Assembly: GCA_005881995.1 (NCBI GenBank) | Contig: VBHV01000284.1 | Location: forward strand, 1 to 5,139 | Length of the DNA: 5,139 nt | Source: Chloroflexota bacterium | GTDB lineage: Bacteria > Chloroflexota > Ktedonobacteria > Ktedonobacterales > Ktedonobacteraceae | Direction: 5' to 3' | In this document: piece by piece, positions 1 through 5,139 of the stretch | Position numbering within the stretch: position 1 is the first letter of the stretch | Layout: each line of letters opens with the position of its first letter | The notes under the pieces: generated by a model | The model's input: the letters and a program-made list of their open reading frames with translations, nothing else | What the model was told of the DNA's origin: nothing | Database searches by the model: none | Position numbers and translations under genes: made by a program

Positions 1-661
1 CTCGTACACCCTGGAACCGACCCCAGGAAATTGAAGTACAGGCTACGTTCAGCCACCACCGGCAGAACCGGACCTGCTTCTCCATTGCCCGGCAGGGATT
101 GCACCACGATGGAGGTGTCTTCCGGGACAGCGCCTGAGGCGTTGGCGGGGACGAAGAGAAAGCCGTTGGCCGTAACACTGACTACGCCCAGCGGTGCGAG
201 ATTGATGGTTTGCTGCGAGAGGAAGTGGGTCCCCGCCCGCGTTACGAAGTAGGTGATGGCTACTTTGATGGCGGTCGAGTTGGGATTGAAGAGGGTCATG
301 TATTCGCTGAAGGAGTTGCCCAGGTGGCCTTCGGCGAAGCTATAGACGGTTGGAAGTCCCTGCGTTCCCGGCGTCGCGCCAACTACCTCTACCCCTGTCG
401 GAGTGGGCACGAGGGCGGGATAGTTGAAGAACTGCTGGCGTTCGCTAACCATGGCGATGCCGTTGGTAGAGACTACCTTCATTGCCACCAACGAGCCGGT
501 ATTGATGTCGCTATTGACGTTTTCGATTACCTGGCTCTTGGGCTGCACGGTCACATTGACGCTCTTTATGGTGCCGTTGGCAAGGGCGTAGGTAATGGTG
601 GCGCTCGCGGCGGTGCCTGAGCCGTTGACGTCGGGGTTGGCAAGGATCAGCTTGTCGTGGG
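1..661 (-). pseudogene. Out-of-frame C-terminal continuation of the sedolisin (repeat units C and D), cut by the window edge
   Basis: After the sedolisin frame stops at 647, the minus strand stays open in the frame one base back, from at least 656 to base 1 (about 218 codons, no stop). The translation begins DKLILANPDVNG and later contains FAEGHLGNSFSEYMTLFNP and PVVAERSLYFNFLG. These match the repeats inside the sedolisin itself (AEGHVGNHFQEWLTLENP and PIVAERPIYFTFLG). This is therefore the rest of the same protein and not a separate gene: there is no start codon or ribosome binding site suited to a secreted product. Unit C (about 658-354) lacks the AEG head, while unit D (about 353 leftward) has it. 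The stretch is extracellular repeat sequence with no catalytic motif. Whether the interruption is real or a sequencing or assembly error cannot be told from one sequence. Homology to the upstream repeats is clear; the true C-terminus lies outside the window. Confidence 0.85.
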
Positions 662-1318
662 CGTCACGCCCTGCACAGAGCTGCCACCTTGAACCAGGTT
701 GGCTACGCCGCTTATCGAGGTGCGGAAGTACAAGGGACGCTCAACCACAACGGGCTGCGTTGAGTCCACCTGAATGTAGAATTGTTTGCCGACGGGCAAG
801 GTATTGTTGGCAACCAGTGTGTTGCGCTGCCCTGCTGGGATGGTCATGCTGGCCTGGCCGATCATGGCGCCGCCGCTAAAATAGCTGACGGTAATGGTCG
901 CGGTTGGCTGTCCAAGCGGATTGAGCGCGGTAATGAAGGTGTAGTAGCCGGGAAGGGTCTCACCATTGGCAAAGATAAAGTGCATGCTGGTATGGGTCTG
1001 CCCAACGATATCTGAGCCGCCGGAGGTGTTGCCCAGGAAAGTAAAGTAGATGGGACGCTCGGCCACGATGGGGATATCCGAGGTGATGTACAGGGAAACA
1101 TCCTGCCCGACGTTGGAGCTATTGCTCACCCTCATCACGTCGTTGACGTTGATGGTGCTGCGCGTGCTGGGACTCAGGGTCAGCGACTGGCTGAACGAAG
1201 CTCTACCGCGCAGCAGGTAGTTGACCACGACATGTGCAAGGCTGCTGATGGAAGGGTTTTCAAGCGTCAGCCACTCCTGGAAGTGGTTGCCGACATGCCC
1301 TTCCGCCAGGTACCACCT
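1..1318 (-). repeat. Four diverged tandem protein repeats (DUF5719-like) forming the sedolisin C-terminal region
   Basis: Unit A is about 1318-995, B about 994-665, C about 658-354 and D about 353 to beyond the left edge. Each runs roughly: a [F/Y]-x-x-[A]-[E/N]-G head, then LTL.NP or an equivalent, an ITY-type beta strand, and a closing P-[I/V]-V-[A/V]-E-R-[P/S]-x-Y-F signature. Closing signatures seen are PIVAERPIYF (A), PVVVERPLYF (B), IAMVSERQQFF (C, weaker) and PVVAERSLYF (D). Heads seen are YLAEGHVGNHFQEW (A), FIFANGETLPGYYTF (B) and SFAEGHLGNSFSEY (D); C has lost its head at the frameshift. They are beta-rich and probably serve as an extracellular adhesion or spacing module. That role is inference; the domain has no established biochemical function that I know of. 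Confidence 0.75.
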
Positions 1319-3148
1319 GGTGTTGCCCGGGACGTTGCGCTGTCCAGGGAGGGAGACGGCGGCGGTGATGAAGCCGTAGGCATTGGGGGTGCCCATGCCG
1401 GTTGCCATGTCGTAGCCTGCGGTGGCTGGATAATAGAGATTTGTACCGCTTGTTATGTCGTGGAAGGCATGGCTGTAGAGCGTGTTGCTGGCAAACAGGG
1501 TATAGAGCATGGGATTGAGGAAGCCAAGGTTGTACTTGCCATGTGCCAGCGCGTACTGGTCCGCCAGGGCGATCACCGCCGCCCACATGGGAGCAGCTGC
1601 CGAGGTTCCGCCGACTTCTATGAAGGGGCTGGTTGAAGAGCAGCCAGCTGCGCTGATGGTGCAATAGACGACGTAGCCGATATTGGGGTCGGCGTTCATG
1701 GCGATATCAGGCACTTCGCGGCAATGCTGTACGCCCGTGGCGTGACAGGGTAGGCCGCTGCTAAACGAGTTGATTACGCCCGGCCCGCTTTGATAGGATG
1801 GCATGCTCCATAGCTGGCTGATACCGCCGCCACTGCCAGCTGTGCCGCTTGGAGCATTTGACCAGGCGCTTTCGCTGTTATAGGTGTTAGTGTTATTGAT
1901 GGTGAGGTGGGTGCCGCCGACACCGGTCATATAGGGATTGCTGGCCGGATCGTCAACTGCCAGGGTGCCATCGCCGCAATCATAGGCGCCATTGTCGCCA
2001 GAGGCGGCGAGCAGGGTTTGTCCCTGGGTACTCGCCTGTATAAAAAGTTGCTGTTCCGCGGCGATGTCGGTGGCGGAGAGATCTGGCTCACATAGACCCC
2101 AGCTGGTGCTGACGATCGGGATATCGTCGGACAAGATGCGCATCCATTCATCGTTGTAGCCGGTGCTGGTATTGGGGGCTTCGTAGACGAAGAGATTGGC
2201 CAGGCCGGGGAGCATGCCAAGCAGGGTTTGCATGTCCAGGTCGACTTCCAGCCCACCGGAGGACTGCACGGCCGGTCCGCCATCGATCAATTGTGTGTTG
2301 ATGCGGGTCGGGGCGTGCTGGTCGTAGCAGGCCTGGTAATTACCGATGTCGCTGGCGGTGTAGGTATCCAGTTCGAAGAGGGCGATGCTCTGGCCTTCTC
2401 CATGCAGGCTTGTATTGTAGGCGGATGTAAAATTGTAAGCTGAGGCGAATTGGGCGGGTGTGAGATATTTCAAGCCGCTGCTGCCTGGTCCGGGGCAATT
2501 GAGTGTCCGCGGGGATCTGGATTTTGTGATCTCGCCTATATGAAGCGGCGGATGTGTTCGAACTACCCCATTGCTCAGGCCGCTGATGTTGAGCATGAGC
2601 GGGCGCAGGAGCAGGGGCACCCGCGGGGCATTGCCGTTGGCATAGAAGACTCGCCCGTCCCTGGCGCGATAGGTATGTATTTGCACTCCAAAGGCGCGTT
2701 CTGCCTGGACGACTGAGCCGGAAAAGTCGATCACCTGCTGGCCTGGAACAGTATGTGTCACCCTAAAGCCCTGCCCGCGCTGGTAGTCTGTTACCTGCTG
2801 CACATCTTGCGCGCCCGGCCCATACAACGCAGCAAACACCGCCGGATGCAAGTAGTGGTGGTAGAGATAGGAACCGGGTGTATAGAGTTCCTGCAGATAA
2901 TGTTTCAAGGCAGTCGTACTGCGCAGGCTCAAATTGATGCTCAATGATAATCGAAGCTGTGGATCTGCGTTTCCCACCAGCTGGCTACGCGCAATCAGCG
3001 GCGAAACCGACGCGACCTCGCCGGTTGGCACGAGTGAGCTAGCCTGCGCAAAAGATTGAGCGGACAATGACGGAACGGGCGCGATAAATCGGGCCCCTAC
3101 AAATAGAAGGATGAGTATAACCCATAGGTAGTACCTGGAACGTTGCAT
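647..3148 (-). CDS. Secreted sedolisin (S53, kumamolisin-like) acid serine-carboxyl peptidase with C-terminal repeats; 3' end frameshifted
   Basis: This is a predicted exported endopeptidase of family S53, active at acid pH and made as a zymogen (family knowledge). Residues 7-24 are hydrophobic and a signal peptidase site is likely near SLSA at 27-30. Residues about 62-197 form the pro-kumamolisin activation domain (YHHYLHPAVFAALYG at 96-110). The catalytic domain spans about 226-600. Its triad is Glu301 and Asp305 in GGLEVDLD plus Ser516 in GGTSAAAP. Asp385 in ASGDNG is the oxyanion-hole residue. Asp564-Ile565 and Gly578/Asp580 (AGYD, then MATGMGTPN) fit the C-terminal calcium site. Eight cysteines downstream of the signal suggest disulfides. 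From 611 on there are two repeats of about 110 residues (DUF5719-like), and the frame then stops inside a third. The ATG at 3148 is supported by a strong Shine-Dalgarno site and the signal peptide. At 833 residues it is longer than kumamolisin precursors because of the repeats. The enzyme domain is intact, so a truncated product could still be active. The family assignment is secure; the substrate is unknown. Confidence 0.95.
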   Translation of the reverse strand: MQRSRYYLWVILILLFVGARFIAPVPSLSAQSFAQASSLVPTGEVASVSPLIARSQLVGNADPQLRLSLSINLSLRSTTALKHYLQELYTPGSYLYHHYLHPAVFAALYGPGAQDVQQVTDYQRGQGFRVTHTVPGQQVIDFSGSVVQAERAFGVQIHTYRARDGRVFYANGNAPRVPLLLRPLMLNISGLSNGVVRTHPPLHIGEITKSRSPRTLNCPGPGSSGLKYLTPAQFASAYNFTSAYNTSLHGEGQSIALFELDTYTASDIGNYQACYDQHAPTRINTQLIDGGPAVQSSGGLEVDLDMQTLLGMLPGLANLFVYEAPNTSTGYNDEWMRILSDDIPIVSTSWGLCEPDLSATDIAAEQQLFIQASTQGQTLLAASGDNGAYDCGDGTLAVDDPASNPYMTGVGGTHLTINNTNTYNSESAWSNAPSGTAGSGGGISQLWSMPSYQSGPGVINSFSSGLPCHATGVQHCREVPDIAMNADPNIGYVVYCTISAAGCSSTSPFIEVGGTSAAAPMWAAVIALADQYALAHGKYNLGFLNPMLYTLFASNTLYSHAFHDITSGTNLYYPATAGYDMATGMGTPNAYGFITAAVSLPGQRNVPGNTRWYLAEGHVGNHFQEWLTLENPSISSLAHVVVNYLLRGRASFSQSLTLSPSTRSTINVNDVMRVSNSSNVGQDVSLYITSDIPIVAERPIYFTFLGNTSGGSDIVGQTHTSMHFIFANGETLPGYYTFITALNPLGQPTATITVSYFSGGAMIGQASMTIPAGQRNTLVANNTLPVGKQFYIQVDSTQPVVVERPLYFRTSISGVANLVQGGSSVQGVTPTTS

Positions 3149-3153
3149 GACGG

Positions 3154-3160
3154 CCTCCCT
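3154..3160 (-). promoter_or_regulatory. Ribosome binding site of the sedolisin gene
   Basis: The minus strand reads AGGGAGG, then five bases (CCGTC), then the ATG at 3148. It is the strongest Shine-Dalgarno site in the window and fixes this start. The gap back to the preceding gene is only 69 bases. It contains TATACT on the minus strand (3195-3190), which could be a -10 box, but no acceptable -35 lies about 17 bases upstream, so I do not call a promoter. Confidence 0.8.
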
Positions 3161-3217
3161 ATTCTCTGTAAAAAATACTTTCTCATCTCAGTATAGGGAG
3201 GGGGATGAAACGCTACC

Positions 3218-3658
3218 TTATGGATGGTACTGGGAAAAAATTGGCTTGATATCGCGGAGAAATATATCTGCTGTCTTTGGGCCAATACCTTTGAATGCCT
3301 GTAAACCAGAAGATAAGTCTTCTATAGAATGAGCCTGTTTCAAAAGCTCGGTGATCGTTCCATAGGTTTCTTGCAGCGCTTTTGAAACATCCAACAACTT
3401 TGTCGCGGTTGAGAAATCGTACCGAACATAATGGCCTCTGTCTAACACCTCAACAAGCTTATCCCATCCGGCTTGTCTGATTGCTTCCGGCGTTACGAGA
3501 CCTTCTTTCACAAATTCAAAATACGTTCGCTTTGCTACTTCCTGCTGGATGGGTTTCCCAAATAACAGAGAAGCCAGAAACCACTTAAAGTATTCTGTCT
3601 CTTGCTTGGAAGCCAGATCAATTCCTAAGTCTTTGGCATATATCTTTTTCTGTTCCAT
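3218..3658 (-). CDS. Short helix-hairpin-helix (HhH-GPD / endonuclease III-like) DNA repair-type protein, probably C-terminally short
   Basis: This protein of 146 residues is mostly helical. Its helix-hairpin-helix motif at 119-135 (LQAFKGIGPKTADIFLRD) matches the DNA-binding hairpin of base-excision glycosylases. Lys128 aligns with the catalytic lysine of endonuclease III (GVGRKTA in the E. coli enzyme). The catalytic aspartate should follow about 18 residues later, but the protein ends at Pro146. No iron-sulfur cysteine cluster is present. Upstream residues 21-80 (WFLASLLFGKPIQQEVAKR, then AGWDKLVEVLDRGHYVRYD) resemble a family of roughly 200-residue HhH proteins I recall mainly from actinobacteria, which carry a G-I-G-P...ADIFLR hairpin and an FxxRYD-like segment. 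The protein probably binds DNA; glycosylase or lyase activity is doubtful without the aspartate. It could be a natural short form or a truncated copy. The start ATG at 3658 has a modest AAGGG upstream. Its AT-rich codon use differs sharply from the sedolisin 69 bases downstream. Confidence 0.75.
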   Translation of the reverse strand: MEQKKIYAKDLGIDLASKQETEYFKWFLASLLFGKPIQQEVAKRTYFEFVKEGLVTPEAIRQAGWDKLVEVLDRGHYVRYDFSTATKLLDVSKALQETYGTITELLKQAHSIEDLSSGLQAFKGIGPKTADIFLRDIKPIFSQYHP

Positions 3659-3676
3659 TGCATGCCCTTATATGCA
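3659..3676 (-). promoter_or_regulatory. Ribosome binding site of the HhH gene inside a small inverted repeat
   Basis: The minus strand has arms TGCAT (3676-3672) and ATGCA (3663-3659) around an eight-base loop that holds the AAGGG Shine-Dalgarno element (3669-3665). The right arm directly abuts the ATG at 3658. The stem is only five A/T-rich pairs, so any effect on translation would be weak. It could equally be a chance palindrome or a small operator. Confidence 0.35.
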
Positions 3677-3755
3677 TGAGTCGGATAGAGTGCTGTTTCT
3701 GCTTTCTGGTTTGTTGTGCCAGTAATAATGTTTTAGCGTAAACTACGGAAATTGG

Positions 3756-3845
3756 CTAGTGTCTGCCTTTTGCGATTGCATCTTTTATCATCCGCTCTCC
3801 GCAGGTTTCACTACCTTTGATTGGTCTATCCCATTTGTCGCGCAT
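3756..3845 (-). CDS. Possible 29-residue small protein, start overlapping the stop of the HEPN-like gene
   Basis: The last codon of the 344-residue gene and this ATG share bases as TGATG (3847-3843), the classic arrangement for translational coupling. AGGA (3852-3849) lies just upstream but is very close to the start. The frame reads MRDKWDRPIKGSETC, continues ERMIKDAIAKGRH and ends with TAG at 3758-3756. It is hydrophilic, basic and probably helical in its second half, has one cysteine and no membrane segment. I do not recognise it. It could be a real small partner of the HEPN-like protein, the 5' remnant of a longer lost gene, or a chance frame. The overlap and sensible residue composition favour the first two. 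The 97 bases between it and the HhH gene show no gene and no convincing terminator. Confidence 0.4.
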   Translation of the reverse strand: MRDKWDRPIKGSETCGERMIKDAIAKGRH

Positions 3846-4879
3846 CAGTCCTGATTGCCGGAACAATCTATCAGCCTGGATAGTATCTCTATTTGTCCAG
3901 TACAAAAGCATGAGAACCAGGGTAAAATCTGCTCATTATTATCTACAATCTCTATCAACCTCGTTAGATGATTAAAGTAGCTTGCAGAGTCTAAGAGGAG
4001 CATACCGGTTTCGTTGTAGGTAAATAATGGCTCATCTTCATCAGCGTCTTCACCATGAATGGCATAATTACGCCGCTCTAGCAATCGATCTGCATGTTCC
4101 TTGAAAGCTTTTTGATCACCTCCTGTGGGAAGGATTTGCCTCAGTTCAATCATGCGCTGGCTTCGGATAATATCCCATACAATGTTGAGCACCTGTCCAG
4201 CATTTGGATAAGCGTTACCGAATTCTCTTTCTAGACGCTCATACCCTGCTAGTCTTTTACTTGCTATAAGACGACCAAAACTCATCCAGAGGCTTTCTGA
4301 AGCAGCACCTATTGTTACGGTTGCACTCAGATATAAGCCTCTTTTAAACGCTTCCACACTTTCACGTAAACATCGTTTTGTGCGGGAAGGTAGATGAGAC
4401 TGATCTAGATGAGAGAGATAGTTGTCTCCGCTCGTCAACCGAAAACTTCGCTCTTCTCGGAAAGCTGCGGCAAGACGATACTTAGGAGCAACAACAGGCA
4501 AGCAGGCTGCACCTAGAGACCGATTGCCCTGAAGATACCAAATTCTAAATTGCAATTCTTCATTATAGTGAACAGATGAACCAATGGCGATAATTACTCC
4601 ATGAGCATGAAGTAGCTGTATCGCTTCTCTTGCAGCAATATTCCATTTTACGAAATTGAGATCAGGCTCAATTCGGGTAAGTCCTTCTGGAGTTGGGCCT
4701 GGCTCACGCGCTAAGTTTGCATTGACACGAGACATGAGCAAATCAGAAGAAGCTGCATCTCTGTCAGAGAAAGACGATGAGTTTAATTCTTCTAGAATGA
4801 TACGCTTTGCCATCTCAACGTCTACCATGCTCGGCAAAGTATAGTTATGGACAAATTGTTTTAGTTCTTCTTCAGTCAT
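3845..4879 (-). CDS. Uncharacterised protein with C-terminal HEPN/DUF4145-like region (R-N-x-x-x-H motif)
   Basis: I do not recognise the family of this protein of 344 residues. Residues about 74-100 (FVKWNIAAREAIQLLHAHGVI is the core, shown from 76) could be a winged-helix-like element. Residues 166-210 contain a helix pair with YLSATVTIGAASESLW at 183-198, similar in character to the long helix of HEPN and DUF4145 domains. Arg270-Asn271-x-x-x-His275 (RNYAIH) fits the HEPN ribonuclease signature R-x(4-6)-H with the usual polar residue after Arg. An acidic stretch, EDADEDE (277-283), follows. No signal peptide or membrane helix is seen, so it should be cytoplasmic. HEPN proteins are often RNases in toxin-antitoxin, abortive-infection and other defence systems; a role of that kind here is inference. 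The ATG at 4879 has no clear Shine-Dalgarno site, and an in-frame TAA lies about 18 bases upstream, so the start cannot be much earlier. Its stop overlaps the next small frame. AT-rich and next to an integrase relic, it looks acquired. Confidence 0.65.
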   Translation of the reverse strand: MTEEELKQFVHNYTLPSMVDVEMAKRIILEELNSSSFSDRDAASSDLLMSRVNANLAREPGPTPEGLTRIEPDLNFVKWNIAAREAIQLLHAHGVIIAIGSSVHYNEELQFRIWYLQGNRSLGAACLPVVAPKYRLAAAFREERSFRLTSGDNYLSHLDQSHLPSRTKRCLRESVEAFKRGLYLSATVTIGAASESLWMSFGRLIASKRLAGYERLEREFGNAYPNAGQVLNIVWDIIRSQRMIELRQILPTGGDQKAFKEHADRLLERRNYAIHGEDADEDEPLFTYNETGMLLLDSASYFNHLTRLIEIVDNNEQILPWFSCFCTGQIEILSRLIDCSGNQD

Positions 4880-4983
4880 GAGTTCATTCTTGTATTAAGG
4901 AAATAATTCGAGGCAGCCCTTCTCTTTCACTGCGTCTAGGAAATCATAGTGATCGAAGGAGGATCAAATCATTGTATTCCTCA
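4880..4983. other. Short intergenic spacer with small inverted and direct repeats
   Basis: A perfect five-base inverted repeat, TGATC (4950-4954) and GATCA (4962-4966), surrounds a seven-base loop. It is bracketed by direct copies of AAATCAT (4941-4947 and 4966-4972). I see no convincing -35/-10 pair for the HEPN-like gene downstream on the minus strand and no terminator. The elements could be an operator, a scar of insertion or excision, or chance. Confidence 0.3.
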
Positions 4984-5139
4984 CTAAACGATATGCGGGG
5001 TGACGCCATGGATTCCCGTCTTTTGCCGTAATCGTCGAAAGAGTGAATCGACATCAGCATAGGTGAGTGGCTGCCCTGACTGCTTCCCCCGCAATTTGAC
5101 AAAGAGATGGTTTGTTTCAACCTCAGCAGTGTGTACCTT
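4984..5139 (-). pseudogene. Partial, decayed tyrosine recombinase (phage-integrase family), 5' end outside the window
   Basis: The minus strand is open from the right edge for 51 codons to TAG at 4986-4984. It reads NHLFVKLRGKQSGQPLTYAD, then DSLFRRLRQKTGIHGVTPHI, then Val and stop. This is the typical lead-in to the second conserved box of tyrosine recombinases: phenylalanine and G-x-PLT signature, a frr-l-kktGi helix, then (T)PH. In intact enzymes H-x-L-R-H-T with the catalytic histidine and arginine follows, and the nucleophilic tyrosine comes later. Here the frame ends right after PHIV. In another frame, 4984-4970 reads V-R-N-T-M, as expected for a diverged x-R-H-T box after an indel of about five bases, and that frame stops soon after. 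No tyrosine-bearing C-terminus is present before the next gene, so a recombinase ending here would be inactive. The family assignment rests on the motif pattern only. Confidence 0.7.

Noticed and set aside
210..620. Plus-strand open frame of 136 codons
   Set aside because: The minus strand here encodes clear continuation of the sedolisin repeats; the plus frame is its antisense shadow with no recognisable motif or ribosome binding site.
640..700. Programmed -1 ribosomal frameshift joining the two sedolisin frames
   Set aside because: No slippery X-XXY-YYZ heptamer in the main frame and no obvious downstream stem were seen; the missing repeat head also points to a deletion.
1232..1664. Long overlapping reading frames of 134 codons on both strands within the sedolisin gene
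   Set aside because: They lie in other frames of a gene with clear family motifs. Their translations are low-complexity by-products of GC-rich coding sequence, with no plausible start signals.
3190..3195. TATACT on the minus strand as a sedolisin -10 box
   Set aside because: No acceptable -35 hexamer lies at 16-18 bases; one hexamer alone is expected by chance in this AT-rich gap.
3097..3285. Minus-strand frame of 62 codons overlapping the end of the HhH gene and the start of the sedolisin
   Set aside because: I considered it as a shifted C-terminus of the HhH protein, but it contains no aspartate at the needed place, is rich in Pro/Phe without pattern, and runs through the sedolisin ribosome binding site.
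4895..4963. Minus-strand fragment with DFLDAVKEKG followed shortly by LFP and TAA, reminiscent of a segment of some phage integrases
   Set aside because: In intact integrases that segment lies before the TPH box, not after it; the fragment is about 20 codons without a start, so the likeness may be chance.
4956..5018. Plus-strand AAGGAGG followed by short frames
   Set aside because: Downstream frames are about a dozen codons, with poor start spacing, and lie antisense to the integrase relic.
1..5139. CRISPR arrays, tRNA or rRNA genes, complete insertion sequences
   Set aside because: No regularly spaced repeats, no cloverleaf-like segment, no conserved rRNA stretches and no transposase with terminal inverted repeats were found on either strand.

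Overview
The window most resembles a soil-type bacterium with many secreted acid proteases. My best guess is Chloroflexota of the Ktedonobacteria type, because a sedolisin (S53 peptidase) carries C-terminal repeats of the AEG..GN.F.E.LTL.NP kind (DUF5719-like), which I associate with those genomes and with some actinobacteria. This taxonomic call is inference. Every feature I can support reads on the minus strand, so gene order runs from right to left.

Right edge (4984-5139): the C-terminal part of a tyrosine recombinase catalytic domain enters from outside the window and stops at TPHIV, just where the conserved H-x-L-R-H-T box should follow. It looks like a decayed integrase. A 104-base spacer with small repeats follows (4880-4983). 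Next is a 344-residue gene of unknown function (3845-4879) with a HEPN-type R-N-x-x-x-H motif near its C-terminus. Its stop codon overlaps the start of a 29-codon reading frame (TGATG; 3756-3845). After another short spacer comes a 146-residue protein with a helix-hairpin-helix motif of the HhH-GPD/endonuclease III type (3218-3658). It ends at the position where the catalytic aspartate of that family would be expected.

Left 60% (1-3148): a secreted sedolisin has a signal peptide, a pro-kumamolisin activation domain, an S53 catalytic domain with all expected active-site residues, and then tandem repeats of about 110 residues. The annotated frame stops at 647, but a neighbouring frame stays open to the left edge and encodes further repeats. 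The gene is therefore interrupted by an indel, probably a small deletion that also removed the head of the third repeat.

The sedolisin region is visibly GC-rich. The right-hand part is clearly more AT-rich and has different codon use. Together with the integrase relic, this suggests that about 3150-5139 is an acquired accessory segment beside a resident exoprotease gene. No functional link between the sedolisin and the accessory genes is visible. The HEPN-like gene, the coupled small frame and the HhH protein could form one transcription unit. They are the best candidate here for an undescribed small system, though the evidence is thin.
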